Below are positions 30,221-42,485 of a stretch of DNA of 64,000 bases, piece by piece (the stretch's first letter is position 1; every line of letters starts with the position of its first letter). The position numbers and the translations under genes were made by a program. The DNA is from Sphaerobacter thermophilus DSM 20745 (GTDB lineage Bacteria > Chloroflexota > Chloroflexia > Thermomicrobiales > Thermomicrobiaceae): positions 1,116,001 to 1,180,000 of the forward strand of contig NC_013523.1 in assembly GCF_000024985.1 (NCBI RefSeq), written 5' to 3'. The notes beneath the pieces are model-generated. The model was given only the letters and a program-made list of their open reading frames with translations. It was not told the origin of the DNA and did not search any database.

Positions 30221-30691
30221 ATGCCGAGACGGGCCAAGGTCGTTCGACGGGAGATCCCCCCTGATCCGCGCTACGGTAGCGAGCTGGTGCAGCGCTTCAT
30301 CAATAAGGTGATGCAGCGCGGCAAGAAGGGCACGGCCGAGCGCATCGTCTACGACGCGCTGGACATCATCCAGCAGCGCACGGGGCGTGATCCCGTCGAG
30401 GTGTTCCAGCAGGCAATCCGCAATGCGACCCCCGTGCTCGAGGTCAAGCCGCGGCGCGTGGGTGGCGCGACCTACCAGGTCCCGATCCAGATTGAGCCTG
30501 CCCGGCGGCTATCGCTGGCGATCCGCTGGCTGCTGCAGTCGGCACGTGCTCGCACGGGGCGCTCGATGGCCGAGAAGTTGGCCGCCGAGTTGATGGACGC
30601 GGCGAACAACACCGGTGCCACCATCAAGCGGAGGGACGATACTCACCGCATGGCGGAGGCGAACCGAGCGTTCTCGCACTATCGTTGGTAA
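30221..30691 (+). CDS. rpsG: 30S ribosomal protein S7
   Basis: A 156-residue S7, the primary binder of the 3' major domain of 16S rRNA and the classical autoregulator of the str operon. Conserved [20 protein letters not shown] start, [12 protein letters not shown] and the end [17 protein letters not shown] are visible. The ATG at 30221 follows GGGAGG and gives the standard family length; the longer frame from 30083 is rejected. Confidence 0.97.
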   Translation: MPRRAKVVRREIPPDPRYGSELVQRFINKVMQRGKKGTAERIVYDALDIIQQRTGRDPVEVFQQAIRNATPVLEVKPRRVGGATYQVPIQIEPARRLSLAIRWLLQSARARTGRSMAEKLAAELMDAANNTGATIKRRDDTHRMAEANRAFSHYRW

Positions 30692-30746
30692 CAGCCTCGT
30701 TTCGGCGCCGGACGCCGGGGCGGACAGAGAGACGACACTGTAGATT

Positions 30747-32852
30747 ATGAGTACCACTGTAACGCAGACAGCTCAGCAGCAGCGCCTGGAGCTGGCGAGG
30801 ACCCGCAACATCGGCATCATCGCGCACATCGACGCGGGTAAGACGACCACCACCGAGCGCATCCTCTTCTACACCGGGCGCGTACACCGGCCCGGTGAGA
30901 CCCATGAGGGCTCCGCCACCATGGACTGGATGGAGCAGGAGCGCGAGCGGGGGATCACCATTACCTCGGCGGCGACCACCTGCTTCTGGCGGGACCACCG
31001 CATCAATATCATCGACACACCCGGCCACGTGGACTTCACCGTCGAGGTGGAGCGCTCGCTGCGCGTGCTCGACGGCGGCGTTGTCGTGTTCGACGCAGTC
31101 GCGGGCGTCGAGCCGCAGTCGGAGACGGTGTGGCGGCAGGCCGATAAGTACCACGTCCCGCGCATCTGCTTCGTCAACAAGATGGACCGAACGGGCGCGA
31201 ACTTCCCCCGGACGGTCGAGATGATCAAGGACCGCCTCAAGGCGAAGCCGGCGGTGGTCCAGTTGCCGATCGGCAGTGAGGCGGACTTTGTCGGCCTCAT
31301 CGACCTGCTCACCCTCCAGGCGTACATCTACCGGGATGACCTGGGCCAGCAGATCGACGTGGTGGATGTCCCGGCTGATATGCAGGAGGAAGTCGAGCGG
31401 GCCCGGCAGGAGCTTATCGAGCAGATCGCCGAGACCAACGAGGAACTCACGCTGCGCTACCTCGAGGGTGAGGAGCTCAGCGTCGAGGAGCTGCGCGCTG
31501 CGCTGCGCGCGGCCACTATTTCCGGCGAACTGGTCCCGGTGCTGTGTGGCTCCGCGCTCAAGAACAAGGGCGTGCAGCGCATGCTGGACGCTATCGTCGA
31601 CTACCTCCCGTCCCCGGCGGACATCCCGCCGGTGCGGGGCACCAACCCGAAGACGGGCGAGGAGGAAGAGCGCACGGTGGGCGAGGATCAGCCGCTGGCG
31701 GCGCTCGCGTTCAAGATCGTGGCGGACCCGCACGTCGGCCGTCTGGCCTATGTCCGTGTCTATTCCGGTCAGCTTCAGGCGGGCACCTACGTCTACAACT
31801 CCACCAAGGGGACCCGCGAGCGCGTCGGGCGTCTCCTCCGGATGCACGCCAACCACCGAGAGGAAGTGCCGGAGATCTCGGCTGGCGATATCTGCGCCGT
31901 CATCGGCCTGAAGGAGACCTTCACTGGCGATACGCTGTGCGATCCGGCACACCCCATCCTGCTGGAGGCGATCCAGTTCCCAGAGCCGGTGATCGCCGTG
32001 GCGGTCGAGCCGAAGACGCGCGCCGACCAGGACAAGATGGGGATCGCGCTGGCGCGCCTTGCCGAAGAGGATCCGACCTTCCAGGTCTACACCGACCCTG
32101 ACAGCGGGCAGACGATCATCCGGGGTATGGGCGAGCTGCACCTCGAGGTGATCATCGACCGGATGCTGCGTGAGTTCCGTGTCAGCGCGAACATCGGGAA
32201 GCCGCAGGTGGCCTACAAGGAGACCATCGCCAAGCCGGTGCGGGTCGAGGGTCGCTTCGTGCGGCAGACGGGCGGTCGCGGTCAGTATGGGCACGTCTGG
32301 CTGGAGCTCGAGCCGCTCCCGCGTGGTGAGGGCTTCGTCTTTGAGGACCGCATCGTCGGCGGCGTGGTCCCGAAGGAGTACATCCCGGCGGTCGAGGCTG
32401 GTATCCGGGAGGCGATGGAGTCGGGCGGCGAGGCCGGACACCCGATCGTCGACATCAAGGCGGTGCTGGTCGACGGGTCGTACCACGAGGTCGACTCGTC
32501 GGAGATGGCGTTCAAGATTGCCGCCTCGATGGCGCTCAAGGAGGGCGTGCGGCGTGCGGGTTCGGTCGTCCTCGAGCCGTACATGAAGGTCGAGGTCACG
32601 ACCCCCGAGGAGTTCATGGGCGACGTGATGGGCGACCTGAATGCCCGTCGCGGTCGGATCGAGGGCATGGAGATGCGAGCCGGCGCTCAGGTGATTCGCG
32701 CCTACGTTCCCCTTGCGTCCATGTTCGGCTACGCCACGGACCTTCGGTCGATGACCCAGGGTCGGGCGACCTACAGCATGGAGTTCGATCACTATGAGCC
32801 AGTGCCGGAGAGCCTGGCAGCGGAGATGAAGGCGAAGGCCCAGCGCGACTAG
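30747..32852 (+). CDS. fusA: Elongation factor G
   Basis: The 701-residue translocase GTPase that moves tRNAs and mRNA through the ribosome. GTPase motifs are in order: [18 protein letters not shown] near residue 22, [12 protein letters not shown] near 65, DTPGHVDFT near 90 and [10 protein letters not shown] near 143. The later domains match the family ([12 protein letters not shown], and [15 protein letters not shown]). Length is standard. The ribosome site before ATG 30747 is weak (GAGAGACG), so translation may depend partly on coupling to rpsG. Confidence 0.98.
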   Translation: MSTTVTQTAQQQRLELARTRNIGIIAHIDAGKTTTTERILFYTGRVHRPGETHEGSATMDWMEQERERGITITSAATTCFWRDHRINIIDTPGHVDFTVEVERSLRVLDGGVVVFDAVAGVEPQSETVWRQADKYHVPRICFVNKMDRTGANFPRTVEMIKDRLKAKPAVVQLPIGSEADFVGLIDLLTLQAYIYRDDLGQQIDVVDVPADMQEEVERARQELIEQIAETNEELTLRYLEGEELSVEELRAALRAATISGELVPVLCGSALKNKGVQRMLDAIVDYLPSPADIPPVRGTNPKTGEEEERTVGEDQPLAALAFKIVADPHVGRLAYVRVYSGQLQAGTYVYNSTKGTRERVGRLLRMHANHREEVPEISAGDICAVIGLKETFTGDTLCDPAHPILLEAIQFPEPVIAVAVEPKTRADQDKMGIALARLAEEDPTFQVYTDPDSGQTIIRGMGELHLEVIIDRMLREFRVSANIGKPQVAYKETIAKPVRVEGRFVRQTGGRGQYGHVWLELEPLPRGEGFVFEDRIVGGVVPKEYIPAVEAGIREAMESGGEAGHPIVDIKAVLVDGSYHEVDSSEMAFKIAASMALKEGVRRAGSVVLEPYMKVEVTTPEEFMGDVMGDLNARRGRIEGMEMRAGAQVIRAYVPLASMFGYATDLRSMTQGRATYSMEFDHYEPVPESLAAEMKAKAQRD

Positions 32853-32906
32853 CACGAAAGGGGCGGCCGGGAGGCGGTTGCCCGCAGGGACTGGAGGAGA
32901 GCAGCC

Positions 32907-34106
<1,200 letters not shown>

Positions 34107-34125
34107 GGATCTGGGGGAACGGACG

Positions 34126-34446
34126 ATGGCGACGCGACGCCCGACGCAGAAGATCCGGATACGCCTCAAGGCGTACGATCATAAGATCCTCGACCAGTCG
34201 GCGGCGAAGATCGTCGATACGGCCGAGTCGACCGGCGCCAAGGTCTCTGGCCCGGTGCCGCTCCCGACGCGCATCGAGCGCTTCAGCGTGATCCGGTCGC
34301 CGTTTATCGACAAGGACTCGCAGGAGCAGTTCGAGATTCGGACGCACAAGCGGCTGATCGACGTGCTCGAGCCGAGCCACGCGACGATCCGGGCGCTGAT
34401 GCGCCTGAATCTGCCGGCGGGTGTGGATATCGAGATCAAGTTGTAA
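34126..34446 (+). CDS. rpsJ: 30S ribosomal protein S10
   Basis: A 106-residue S10, which also acts as a transcription antitermination partner (NusE) with NusB. Core sequence [19 protein letters not shown] near residue 9 and [19 protein letters not shown] near 40 are typical. ATG at 34126 is used; the open frame upstream lies inside tuf. First gene of the S10 operon. Confidence 0.97.
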   Translation: MATRRPTQKIRIRLKAYDHKILDQSAAKIVDTAESTGAKVSGPVPLPTRIERFSVIRSPFIDKDSQEQFEIRTHKRLIDVLEPSHATIRALMRLNLPAGVDIEIKL

Positions 34447-34501
34447 GCATGGGTAATCATGCTCTGTATGCGGCAGCGGGCGGTTAACCGTCTTCTGCCG
34501 C
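34447..34501 (+). promoter_or_regulatory. Two hairpins between rpsJ and rplC
   Basis: AGCATG/CATGCT (34446-34463) and GCGGCAG/CTGCCGC (34470-34476 with 34495-34501), the latter enclosing the palindrome CGGTTAACCG. They fill the only sizeable gap in the S10 operon and end ten bases before the rplC ribosome site. A regulatory role, such as binding by L4 or another ribosomal protein, is inference. Confidence 0.4.
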
Positions 34502-34522
34502 GTCCTGATCGGGAGAGAGCCA

Positions 34523-35173
34523 ATGATCCATGGCCTCTTGGGTAAGAAACTCGGCATGACCCAGATCTTCAACGAGGCGGGGCAGGCAATCCCTGTCACC
34601 GTCCTTGAGGTCGGGCCATGCGTGGTGACGCAGGTCAAGACGCGCGAGCGTGACGGCTACGAAGCCGTGCAGCTCGGCTTCGGCCACAAGAAGCGGCTAA
34701 ACCAGCCCGAGCGTGGCCACCTGCGAGCGTCCGGCGCACAGCCCCGGTATCTCCGGGAAGTGAAGGCGGACAACATTGAAGAGTACTCCGTGGGACAGGT
34801 GATCGACTGCTCCGTCTTCAAGGAGGGCGAGCGGGTCGACGTCACGGGGACGAGCAAGGGCCGCGGCTTCGCCGGCGTGATGAAGCGCCACGGCTTCGGC
34901 GGTGGGCCGGCCACGCACGGCCAGTCCGACCGGAAGCGCGCACCGGGTTCGATCGGTGCGAGCGCGACCCCGGGGCGTGTCTTCAAGGGGCTGCGCATGG
35001 CGGGCCACATGGGGAATCAGCGGGTGACCGTTCAGAATCTCGAGGTGGTCCGCGTTGATCCGGAGCGCAACGTCGTGCTCGTGCGCGGCTCGGTTCCGGG
35101 TGCGAATGGCCAGTTGGTGCTCGTGCGGCGGGCGGTCAAGTATCGTGAGCGCGCTGCCGCGGCGGCGTCGTAG
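34523..35173 (+). CDS. rplC: 50S ribosomal protein L3
   Basis: A 216-residue L3, an early assembly protein near the peptidyl transferase centre. Start [16 protein letters not shown] and the block [20 protein letters not shown] are family signatures, with the loop [18 protein letters not shown] after them. A GGGAGAGAG site precedes ATG 34523. Its end is followed 20 bases later by rplD. Confidence 0.97.
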   Translation: MIHGLLGKKLGMTQIFNEAGQAIPVTVLEVGPCVVTQVKTRERDGYEAVQLGFGHKKRLNQPERGHLRASGAQPRYLREVKADNIEEYSVGQVIDCSVFKEGERVDVTGTSKGRGFAGVMKRHGFGGGPATHGQSDRKRAPGSIGASATPGRVFKGLRMAGHMGNQRVTVQNLEVVRVDPERNVVLVRGSVPGANGQLVLVRRAVKYRERAAAAAS

Positions 35174-35193
35174 AGGAAGAGGAGCGACAAGCC

Positions 35194-35823
35194 GTGCAAG
35201 TTCCGGTCTACGATGTCACCGGGCAGGAGACAGGGCAGATCGAGCTGGCCGACTCGGTGTTCGGTATCGAGCCGAACGTGCCCGTGATGCACCAGGCGTA
35301 TGTGCGCCAGATGGCCAATGCCCGGCTGGGAACCCACGATACCAAGACGCGGGGTGAGGTGCGTGGCGGCGGCCGCAAGCCGTGGCGCCAGAAGGGCACC
35401 GGACGCGCGCGGCACGGGAGCATCCGGTCGCCGTTGTGGCGCGGTGGTGGTGTCGTCTTCGGGCCGCACCCGCGCAAGTACACGCAGCGGATGCCCCGCA
35501 AGATGCGCCGTCTGGCGATCCGGTCGGTGTTGTCGGCCAAGATGAAGGCGGATCAGGTCGTGGTGGTCGAGGGGCTCACCGAGCTCGAGCCGCGCACCAA
35601 GGCGATGATCCAGACGCTGGCGCGCCTGCCCAAGGGCGACGCTCGCTCGACGTTGATCCTGGTTGATGAGCCGCGCGAGAACCTGCGCCGCGGCGCGAAC
35701 AACCTGGAGCACGTGCGGGTGTTGCCGGCCCAGTACGTCAATATGCGCGACGTCTTGAAGTACGAGCGGCTGCTGCTGACCCGAGAGGCGGTGGACGTCA
35801 TCCACCGGCTCTGGGCGCAGTAG
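35194..35823 (+). CDS. rplD: 50S ribosomal protein L4
   Basis: A 209-residue L4; in enteric bacteria it represses its own S10 operon. The extended exit-tunnel loop is present as [26 protein letters not shown] near residues 49-74, followed by [18 protein letters not shown] start at 35194 after AGAGGAG. No unusual changes seen. Confidence 0.97.
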   Translation: MQVPVYDVTGQETGQIELADSVFGIEPNVPVMHQAYVRQMANARLGTHDTKTRGEVRGGGRKPWRQKGTGRARHGSIRSPLWRGGGVVFGPHPRKYTQRMPRKMRRLAIRSVLSAKMKADQVVVVEGLTELEPRTKAMIQTLARLPKGDARSTLILVDEPRENLRRGANNLEHVRVLPAQYVNMRDVLKYERLLLTREAVDVIHRLWAQ

Positions 35824-35834
35824 GGGGTGCAGGG

Positions 35835-36134
35835 ATGGATTATCAGGACGTCTTGCGTCGCCCGCTGATCACCGAGAAGAACACCCGGCTGATGGAGTTG
35901 GGGCAGTACACGTTCGAGGTGGCGCGCGACGCGAACAAGATCCAGATTAAGGACGCGGTCGAGCGGACCTTCAACGTCGAGGTCGTCGCCGTGAACGTGA
36001 TCAATGTCCGCGGTAAGGAGCGGCGGCGCGCCCGGCGCGGCCGGCCGGCTAGCGTGGGCCGCACCCCGAATTGGAAGAAGGCGATCGTGACCCTTAAGGA
36101 GGGTCAGACGATCGACCTGTTCGGTCAGCTGTAA
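35835..36134 (+). CDS. rplW: 50S ribosomal protein L23
   Basis: A 99-residue L23, at the peptide exit where trigger factor and SRP dock. The start [17 protein letters not shown] and the block [34 protein letters not shown] are typical. ATG at 35835, 11 bases after rplD. Confidence 0.96.
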   Translation: MDYQDVLRRPLITEKNTRLMELGQYTFEVARDANKIQIKDAVERTFNVEVVAVNVINVRGKERRRARRGRPASVGRTPNWKKAIVTLKEGQTIDLFGQL

Positions 36135-36166
36135 CGGCGGCGGGCAGGCTAGCGAGGAGAACAGCC

Positions 36167-36997
36167 ATGGGAATACGCAGATACAAGCCGACATCGCCCG
36201 GGCGCCGGAATATGACGGTCTCGACCTTCGAGGAGATCACCAAGCGGGAGCCCGAGAAGAGTCTGCTCGAGCCGCTGAAGAAGCATGCCGGGCGTAACAA
36301 CCAGGGGCGGGTGACCGCCCGTGGGCGTGGCGGCGGCAACAAGCGCTTCTACCGGCGCATCGACTTCAAGCGGAACAAGTTCGGCATCCCGGCCAAGGTG
36401 GCCGCGATCGAGTACGACCCGAACCGGTCGGCGCGCATCGCGCTCCTCCACTACGTTGACGGGGAGAAGCGGTACATCCTGGCGCCGCTCGGCCTGAAGG
36501 TCGGCGACATTGTGCAGTCGGGGTCCGGCTCGCCGATTCGGGTGGGTAACGCGCTGCCGCTGTCTGACATCCCGACCGGCACGCCGATCCATAATATCGA
36601 GCTGTACCCGGGCCGCGGCGGACAGTTGGTGCGGTCCGCCGGGGTGGCGGCGCAGATCATGGCCAAGCAGGACGGCTACGCCCAGGTGCGAATGCCCTCG
36701 GGCGAGGTGCGCATGATCCGGCTGAACTGCATGGCGACGCTGGGCCAGGTCGGCAATGTGGACCACGAGAACGTGCGGATCGGTAAGGCCGGTCGCTCGC
36801 GGCATCTTGGCCGGCGGCCGATCACGCGGGGTTCGGCCATGAACGCGGCCGACCACCCGCACGGCGGTGGTGAGGGCAAGGCGCCGATCGGCGGCCAGCC
36901 GCGAACGCCGTGGGGTAAGCCGACGCTCGGGTACCGGACCCGGCGCAACAAGAAGACGGACAAGTTCATTGTGCGCCGCCGGGGCAAGGGGCGGTAG
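36167..36997 (+). CDS. rplB: 50S ribosomal protein L2
   Basis: A 276-residue L2, the large conserved protein of subunit association and the peptidyl transferase region. The conserved C-terminal histidine-bearing stretch appears as [18 protein letters not shown] near residue 225, and [19 protein letters not shown] near 43. Ribosome site GCGAGGAG before ATG 36167. Standard length. Confidence 0.97.
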   Translation: MGIRRYKPTSPGRRNMTVSTFEEITKREPEKSLLEPLKKHAGRNNQGRVTARGRGGGNKRFYRRIDFKRNKFGIPAKVAAIEYDPNRSARIALLHYVDGEKRYILAPLGLKVGDIVQSGSGSPIRVGNALPLSDIPTGTPIHNIELYPGRGGQLVRSAGVAAQIMAKQDGYAQVRMPSGEVRMIRLNCMATLGQVGNVDHENVRIGKAGRSRHLGRRPITRGSAMNAADHPHGGGEGKAPIGGQPRTPWGKPTLGYRTRRNKKTDKFIVRRRGKGR

Positions 36998-37027
36998 CCC
37001 ACGTGCGCGGCGGAACGGAGGAGCACA

Positions 37028-37312
37028 TTGGGTAGGTCGTCGAAAAAGGGCCCGTACATCGATCCAAAGCTGCGGGAGAAGATCCAGCAGGCCAACGCGA
37101 GTGGCGACCGCCGGGTGATCCGGACGTGGGCGCGGGATTCGACCATCTTCCCGGAGATGATCGGGCACACCGTGGCGGTCCACGATGGGCGCCGCTTTGT
37201 GCCGGTCTTCGTGACGGAGCAGATGGTGGGCCACAAGCTCGGGGAGTTCGCGCCGACCCGCACCTACCGCGGCCACGGCAAGGACGCCGAGCGCTCGTCC
37301 CGCCGGCGCTAG
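37028..37312 (+). CDS. rpsS: 30S ribosomal protein S19
   Basis: A 94-residue S19, located in the head of the small subunit. Conserved [15 protein letters not shown] start and the end [14 protein letters not shown] are clear. The start is TTG at 37028, after GGAACGGAGGAG; a TTG start for S19 is normal in other G+C-rich genomes only occasionally. Confidence 0.96.
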   Translation: MGRSSKKGPYIDPKLREKIQQANASGDRRVIRTWARDSTIFPEMIGHTVAVHDGRRFVPVFVTEQMVGHKLGEFAPTRTYRGHGKDAERSSRRR

Positions 37313-37342
37313 GCGTCGAGGGCGGCAAAGGGGAGACGGCAC

Positions 37343-37687
37343 ATGGAGGTCATGGCCAAAGCACGGGGGCTCCGGGTGTCGCCGCGAAAGGCGCGACTGG
37401 TGGTCGACATGGTCCGCGGCAAGTCAGTGCCGGAGGCGCTGGCGATCCTGCGGTTCGTGCCGAACAAGTCCGCCGAATACGTGGCGAAGGTGGTGAAGTC
37501 GGCCGCAGCGAACGCCGAGCACAACCACGATCTGGACCCCGATCGGCTCTATATCAAGCAGATTTACGCCGACGAGGGGCCGACGTATCGCCGGTGGCGA
37601 GCCCGGGCCCGAGGTCGGGTGAACCGTCGTCTCAAGCGCACGGCGCACATTACGGTTATCGTCGACGAGATGGAGAAGGGGGCCTAG
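37343..37687 (+). CDS. rplV: 50S ribosomal protein L22
   Basis: A 114-residue L22, whose hairpin lines the exit tunnel. The core [21 protein letters not shown] near residue 14 and the tip loop region [22 protein letters not shown] near 83 are typical. AAAGGGGAG precedes ATG 37343. rpsC begins one base after its stop. Confidence 0.97.
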   Translation: MEVMAKARGLRVSPRKARLVVDMVRGKSVPEALAILRFVPNKSAEYVAKVVKSAAANAEHNHDLDPDRLYIKQIYADEGPTYRRWRARARGRVNRRLKRTAHITVIVDEMEKGA

Positions 37688-37688
37688 C

Positions 37689-38363
37689 TTGGGACGGAAG
37701 GTACATCCCATCGGCTTCCGCCTCGGCATCGTGCACGACTGGGAGTCGAAGTGGTACGCCGAGCGGAACTACACCGAGCAGTTGCATGAGGATCTGACGA
37801 TCCGGCGGCTCATTAACGCTGAGCTGACCCGCGCCGGGATCTCGCGCATCGAGATCGAGCGCGCGGCCAACCGGATCGAGGTGACGATCCACACGTCGAA
37901 GCCCGGTATCGTCATCGGCAAGCAGGGCGCGAATGTCGAGCGGATCCGCCAGCTCATTGAGCAGCAGGTGGGTAAGAAGGTCCACCTGAAGATCGAGGAG
38001 ATCAAGGATCCGGAGCTGGACGCGCGCCTGATCGCCGAGAGCATTGCGGAGCAGATCTCCCGGCGGGTGTCGTTCCGGCGGGCGATGAAGCACGCGGCGA
38101 CCCAGGCGATGCGCAAGGGCGCCAAGGGCGTGAAGATCCGCCTGAGCGGCCGCCTAGGCGGTGCCGAAATGGCCCGCACCGTGACCGAGATGATGGGTCG
38201 GGTGCCGCTGCACACCATCCGGGCTGACATCGACTTCGCGGTCGTCCACGCCCACACGACGTATGGGCGCATCGGAGTCAAGGTGTGGGTTTATCGGGGT
38301 GACGTGATGCCGGAGGCGCGCAGTGGGGCTGAGCTGCCCGAACTGGCGGCCACGGCGGAGTAG
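37689..38363 (+). CDS. rpsC: 30S ribosomal protein S3
   Basis: A 224-residue S3, at the mRNA entry site. The start [13 protein letters not shown], the KH motif [16 protein letters not shown] near residue 74 and the C-terminal block [20 protein letters not shown] are present. Start is TTG at 37689, with its AAGGGGG site inside the end of rplV, so the two are closely coupled. Confidence 0.97.
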   Translation: MGRKVHPIGFRLGIVHDWESKWYAERNYTEQLHEDLTIRRLINAELTRAGISRIEIERAANRIEVTIHTSKPGIVIGKQGANVERIRQLIEQQVGKKVHLKIEEIKDPELDARLIAESIAEQISRRVSFRRAMKHAATQAMRKGAKGVKIRLSGRLGGAEMARTVTEMMGRVPLHTIRADIDFAVVHAHTTYGRIGVKVWVYRGDVMPEARSGAELPELAATAE

Positions 38364-38405
38364 CGGCCGCGCTGACGGACGGCGGCGGAGATAGGAAGCA
38401 CAGCC

Positions 38406-38858
38406 ATGTTGATGCCGAAGCGGGTGAAGCACCGAAAGGTCCAGCGCGGCCGGATGACCGGCCAGGCCTCGCGTGGCAACACCGTTGTGTTCGGTGAGTA
38501 CGGGATCCAGGCGCTCGAGCCGGCCTGGGTGACCAGCCGGCAGATCGAGGCGGCCCGGCGTGCCATCACCAACTACGTGCGCCGCGGTGGGAAGGTCTGG
38601 ATTCGGATCTTCCCGGACAAGCCGGTCACGCAGAAGCCGGCCGAAACGCGCATGGGTAGCGGCAAGGGCAACCCGGAGTACTGGGTGGCCGTGGTGAAGC
38701 CGGGCCGGGTCATGTTCGAGCTCGGCGGCGTGCGCGAGGAGCTCGCGCTCGAGGCGCTGCGCCGCGCCATCCACAAGATGCCGATGAAGTGCCGCGTCGT
38801 GCGCCGAGAGGTTGTCGCCGCCGGGTCTGAGAGCGGAACCGGAGGTGGCCAGGCATGA
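38406..38858 (+). CDS. rplP: 50S ribosomal protein L16
   Basis: A 150-residue L16, which helps hold the A-site tRNA. Conserved [17 protein letters not shown] start, [32 protein letters not shown] central block. Start at ATG 38406, with a second ATG two codons on. A GGAGGTGG site inside its 3' end serves rpmC. Confidence 0.97.
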   Translation: MLMPKRVKHRKVQRGRMTGQASRGNTVVFGEYGIQALEPAWVTSRQIEAARRAITNYVRRGGKVWIRIFPDKPVTQKPAETRMGSGKGNPEYWVAVVKPGRVMFELGGVREELALEALRRAIHKMPMKCRVVRREVVAAGSESGTGGGQA

Positions 38859-39076
38859 AGCCGGACGAAATCCGTGCGATGAGCGACGCGGAGCTGATGC
38901 AGAAACTCGATGAGCTGCGCTCCGAGTGGCGCGATCTGCGCTTTGATGAGGCAATCGGCAAGCTGACGAACACTGCGCGTATCCGGCAGATCAAGCGGGA
39001 TATCGCGCGGATCAAGACCATTCAGACTGAGCGACGCATTGCCGCCGAGATGGAGAAAGCGCGGGCGCAGTCGTAG
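38855..39076 (+). CDS. rpmC: 50S ribosomal protein L29
   Basis: A 73-residue L29, near the exit tunnel. Typical two-helix protein: [20 protein letters not shown] then [26 protein letters not shown]. Its ATG overlaps the rplP stop (ATGA), so it is coupled. Confidence 0.95.
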   Translation: MKPDEIRAMSDAELMQKLDELRSEWRDLRFDEAIGKLTNTARIRQIKRDIARIKTIQTERRIAAEMEKARAQS

Positions 39077-39118
39077 CGCCGCGCCGTGTTCGGCGGGGAA
39101 GGACGGGCAGACCGGACC

Positions 39119-39406
39119 ATGCAAGCAAGTGAGACAGCGAGCGAGACGAGGCCACGGCGCCGCTTGACGAAGGTGGGCCGGGTCGTCTCGGACAAGATGG
39201 ACAAGACGGTCGTGGTGTCGGTGGACTACCTTCGCCGCCACCCGCTGTACCGAAAGACGATCCGGCGGACCAGCAAGTTCAAGGCGCACGATGAGCACAA
39301 CCGCTGCAAGGTCGGCGATCTGGTGCTGATCGAGGAGACGCGCCCCCTGAGCAAGACCAAGCGCTGGATCGTCCGCGAGATCCTCGAACGGGCCCAGGAG
39401 ATCTAG
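39119..39406 (+). CDS. rpsQ: 30S ribosomal protein S17
   Basis: A 95-residue S17, an early 16S rRNA binder. Core [18 protein letters not shown] near residue 20 and [20 protein letters not shown] near 72 are typical. ATG at 39119 is preferred; an in-frame GTG at 39086 would add eleven non-conserved residues and has no ribosome site. The site before 39119 (AAGGACGGG) is rather far away. Confidence 0.93.
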   Translation: MQASETASETRPRRRLTKVGRVVSDKMDKTVVVSVDYLRRHPLYRKTIRRTSKFKAHDEHNRCKVGDLVLIEETRPLSKTKRWIVREILERAQEI

Positions 39407-39441
39407 CACGCGGCTCGGCGGCGAGGAGGAGGAAAGGCGCG

Positions 39442-39810
39442 ATGATCCAACAGGAGAGCAGGCTCAAGGTCGCCGACAACTCCGGCGCGCGAGAGATCCT
39501 CTGCATCCGTGTGCTGGGGGGCTCGGGTCGGAAGTATGCATCGGTCGGCGACGTCATCGTGGCGACGGTCAAGTCGGCGCAGCCAAACTCGGCCGTCAAG
39601 AAGGGTGACATCGTGCGGGCGGTCGTGGTCCGGACGGCGCAGGAGTATGGTCGGCCGGACGGCACGCACATCAAGTTCGACGACAACGCAGCGGTCCTGA
39701 TCAACCAGCAGGGCAACCCGCGCGGGACCCGCATCTTCGGCCCGGTTGCGCGCGAGCTGCGGGATCGGCAGTTCATGCGGATCGTCTCCCTTGCGCCGGA
39801 AGTGCTCTAG
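39442..39810 (+). CDS. rplN: 50S ribosomal protein L14
   Basis: A 122-residue L14, at the subunit interface. [27 protein letters not shown] start and [16 protein letters not shown] near the end are diagnostic. GAGGAGGAAAGG precedes ATG 39442. First gene of what is the L14 (spc) group in enteric bacteria; no separate promoter is seen here. Confidence 0.97.
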   Translation: MIQQESRLKVADNSGAREILCIRVLGGSGRKYASVGDVIVATVKSAQPNSAVKKGDIVRAVVVRTAQEYGRPDGTHIKFDDNAAVLINQQGNPRGTRIFGPVARELRDRQFMRIVSLAPEVL

Positions 39811-39837
39811 GGCGAGCAGGAGAGCGAGGGAGGAGTC

Positions 39838-40164
39838 ATGGCCGAGAAGATTGTGACCGGCGACGAGGTGCTGGTCATCCGCGGACGAGACAAGGGCGCC
39901 CGGGGCCGTGTGCGGCAGAACATGCCGCGGGTCGATCGGGTGATCGTCGAGGGTGTGAATCGGGTCAAGAAGCACCAGCGTGCCCTCCCCGGGGGCCGGC
40001 CTGGGGGCATCATCGAGGTCGAGGCCCCGTTGCATGTCTCGAAGGTGATGCTCATTTGCCCGTCCTGCGATAAGGCGACTCGGGTGGGGTTCCGGTTCAC
40101 CGAGTCGGGCGAGAAGGTCCGGTACTGCAAGAAGTGCGACGCGGTGATTCCGCGGCCGAGGTAG
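39838..40164 (+). CDS. rplX: 50S ribosomal protein L24 with zinc-ribbon cysteines
   Basis: A 108-residue L24, an assembly initiator. The KOW region appears as GDEVLVIRGRDKGARGRV near residue 7, and GGIIEVEAPLHVSKVMLICP near 60. The C-terminal half keeps two Cys pairs, CPSC and CKKC, a zinc ribbon of the cysteine-containing form. Site GGGAGGAG before ATG 39838. Confidence 0.96.
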   Translation: MAEKIVTGDEVLVIRGRDKGARGRVRQNMPRVDRVIVEGVNRVKKHQRALPGGRPGGIIEVEAPLHVSKVMLICPSCDKATRVGFRFTESGEKVRYCKKCDAVIPRPR

Positions 40165-40201
40165 CCGGGAGCCCGGTCGCCGGATGAGGTGAGGATTCGA
40201 G

Positions 40202-40747
40202 ATGGCAGCACGCCTTCGGGAACTCTATCGCAACGAGATCGTACCCAAGTTGATGGCGGAGTTTGGGTACCGGCATGTGCATGAGGTGCCCCGCCTTGAG
40301 AAGATTGTTCTGAACATCGGCCTGGGCGAGGCGATCCATAACGGGCGAGCGTTGGATGCAGCGGCCGACGACCTAGCCACGATTACCGGGCAGCGGCCGG
40401 TCGTGACGCGTGCCAAGCGCTCGATCGCCGGTTTCCGGCTGCGCGCCGGGATGCCCATCGGAGTCATGGTCACCCTGCGCGGCGACCGGGCCTACGAGTT
40501 CCTCGACCGGCTGATCGGGACGGCGCTGCCGCGGATCCGGGACTTCCGAGGGCTTTCGCCGCGCTCCTTCGACGGCCGTGGCAACTACACCCTGGGGCTG
40601 CGTGAGCAGTTGGTCTTCCCGGAGATCGACTACGATAAGATCGACAAGGTACGTGGTCTGGAAGTGACGATCGTGACCACGGCGAAGACCGACGAGGAGG
40701 GCCGCCGACTCCTCGCGCTGCTGGGCATGCCGTTCCGCGAGTCGTAG
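40202..40747 (+). CDS. rplE: 50S ribosomal protein L5
   Basis: A 181-residue L5, which binds 5S rRNA and the P-site tRNA elbow. Blocks [38 protein letters not shown] and [21 protein letters not shown] are family signatures. Ends [25 protein letters not shown] precedes ATG 40202. Confidence 0.97.
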   Translation: MAARLRELYRNEIVPKLMAEFGYRHVHEVPRLEKIVLNIGLGEAIHNGRALDAAADDLATITGQRPVVTRAKRSIAGFRLRAGMPIGVMVTLRGDRAYEFLDRLIGTALPRIRDFRGLSPRSFDGRGNYTLGLREQLVFPEIDYDKIDKVRGLEVTIVTTAKTDEEGRRLLALLGMPFRES

Positions 40748-40764
40748 GGAGAGTCGGAGGAGAA

Positions 40765-40950
40765 ATGGCGAGAAAGGCACTCATCGTCAAGGCGATGAAG
40801 CCGCCCAAGTACCCGGTGCGGCATGTCAACCGGTGCAAGCTGTGCGGGCGCTCCCGCGCCTACATGCGGAAGTTCGGCGTCTGCCGGATCTGCTTCCGGG
40901 AGCTGGCGGCGAGCGGCAAGCTGCCCGGCGTGACCAAGTCGAGCTGGTAA
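40765..40950 (+). CDS. rpsN: 30S ribosomal protein S14, zinc type
   Basis: A 61-residue S14 of the short zinc-binding type (Cys-x2-Cys near residues 24-27 and Cys-x2-Cys near 40-43, CKLC and CRIC). The C-terminal LPGVTKSSW is invariant in this type. Strong site GGAGGAGAA before ATG 40765. Confidence 0.96.
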   Translation: MARKALIVKAMKPPKYPVRHVNRCKLCGRSRAYMRKFGVCRICFRELAASGKLPGVTKSSW

Positions 40951-40978
40951 TGGACGGCGAGCGGAGTAGCGACGGACG

Positions 40979-41377
40979 ATGACGATCAACGATTCCATTG
41001 CAGACATGCTCACGCGAATTCGCAACGCGGGCATGGCGCGCAAGCCGGAGACCTCCATGCCGTCCAGCAAGATCCTAGTGGCGATCGCCCGGATCTTGAA
41101 GGAAGAGGGCTACATCGAGGACTTCCGGGTGGAGGAGCGCCGGCCGTACCCGGTGCTGACGATCAAGCTCAAGTACACGCGGGATCGCCGGCACGCGATT
41201 CGGGAACTGCGTCGGATCTCCAAGCCCGGGCTGCGCGTCTATGCCGGGAAGGACGAGATTCCGCGGGTGCGCAACGGCCTCGGCATTGCCATCGTCAGCA
41301 CCCCGCAGGGCGTGATGTCCGGGCATGAGGCTCGGCGCCGCGGCATCGGCGGCGAGGTGCTCTGCACCGTCTTCTAG
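40979..41377 (+). CDS. rpsH: 30S ribosomal protein S8
   Basis: A 132-residue S8, a central-domain 16S rRNA binder and, in enteric bacteria, the repressor of the spc operon. [20 protein letters not shown] start and [26 protein letters not shown] end are typical. Confidence 0.97.
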   Translation: MTINDSIADMLTRIRNAGMARKPETSMPSSKILVAIARILKEEGYIEDFRVEERRPYPVLTIKLKYTRDRRHAIRELRRISKPGLRVYAGKDEIPRVRNGLGIAIVSTPQGVMSGHEARRRGIGGEVLCTVF

Positions 41378-41413
41378 CGACGCGCGGGCCTGTCGCGCTA
41401 CGGAGGAAGCAGG

Positions 41414-41959
41414 ATGTCACGGATAGGCAATCTCCCCATCCCGATCCCGGCGGGCGTCGAAGTCCAGATCGATTCGGGGGTGGTGCGCGTCAAGGGGCCG
41501 AAGGGGGAGTTGGAACAGCGGGTTCACCCCGCCATGCGCTTCGAGCGCGAAAGCGGGACGTTGCTGGTGCGCCGGCCGTCCGACGAGCGCCAGTTCCGCG
41601 CGCTGCACGGGCTGACGCGGACGCTGGTGGCAAATATGGTGCACGGCGTCACCGAGGGGTACCGCAAGGACCTGGAGATCCACGGCGTGGGGTACCGCGC
41701 GCAGCTTGAGGGCAAGACCCTCGTGCTGTCGCTCGGCTTCTCCCACCCGGTGCGGATCGACCCGCCGGAGGGGATCACATTTGTGCTCGAGTCCCCGACC
41801 CGGATCGGTGTCCAGGGGATCGACAAGCAGTTGGTTGGCGAGATCGCTGCGCGGATTCGCCGGGTCCGCCCGCCGGAGCCCTACAAGGGCAAGGGCGTGC
41901 GCTACCTGGGCGAGCGCGTGCGCCGCAAGGCCGGCAAGGCCGGCAAGGTCGGCAAGTAG
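41414..41959 (+). CDS. rplF: 50S ribosomal protein L6
   Basis: A 181-residue L6, near the factor-binding site. [17 protein letters not shown] start, [19 protein letters not shown] near 78, and the end [35 protein letters not shown] site before ATG 41414. Confidence 0.97.
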   Translation: MSRIGNLPIPIPAGVEVQIDSGVVRVKGPKGELEQRVHPAMRFERESGTLLVRRPSDERQFRALHGLTRTLVANMVHGVTEGYRKDLEIHGVGYRAQLEGKTLVLSLGFSHPVRIDPPEGITFVLESPTRIGVQGIDKQLVGEIAARIRRVRPPEPYKGKGVRYLGERVRRKAGKAGKVGK

Positions 41960-42065
41960 CACGATGCGGGTGGGTCCGGGTAGCCATCAGTGGCGTTGCC
42001 CCGGCAGGGGCCGCCATCGGGTGGGCATCTCGGGCTGATACCCCTTCAAAGGAGTCACGACGCGG
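41960..42065 (+). other. rplF-rplR gap
   Basis: A 106-base gap in the spc operon with a GCCCC/GGGGC hairpin (41998-42011) and an AAAGGAG site upstream of rplR, about 13 bases before its ATG. Nothing else is recognised. Confidence 0.4.
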
Positions 42066-42443
42066 ATGGGAAAGTACGAGTACAAGCGGACCCTTTCTCC
42101 GCGAAAGCGGCGCCACCTGCGTGTTCGCGCGAAGGTGAGTGGAACGCCGGAACGGCCGCGGCTCAACGTGTTCCGGAGCAACGAGCACATCTACGCGCAG
42201 GTGATCGACGACACGGTCGGTCATACGCTGGTGGCGGCGTCCACCCTTGAGAAGGCGGTGCGTGAGCGCTTCCCGGAGGAGCATCCCAAGGTTGTGGAAG
42301 CCCGCATCGTCGGCATGGTGGTCGGTGAGCGCGCCCGCGAGAAGGGCATCACCCGCGTCGTCTTCGATCGGGGTGGCTACAAGTACCACGGGCGGGTCCG
42401 TGCCCTGGCCGAAGCGGCGCGCGAAGCTGGGCTAGAATTCTAA
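42066..42443 (+). CDS. rplR: 50S ribosomal protein L18
   Basis: A 125-residue L18, a 5S rRNA-binding protein. [20 protein letters not shown] near residue 32 and [29 protein letters not shown] at the end are typical. Confidence 0.96.
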   Translation: MGKYEYKRTLSPRKRRHLRVRAKVSGTPERPRLNVFRSNEHIYAQVIDDTVGHTLVAASTLEKAVRERFPEEHPKVVEARIVGMVVGERAREKGITRVVFDRGGYKYHGRVRALAEAAREAGLEF

Positions 42444-42485
42444 GCAGCGGGCACGCAGCCCGTGGGGAGTGAGCGGCATAGAGAC

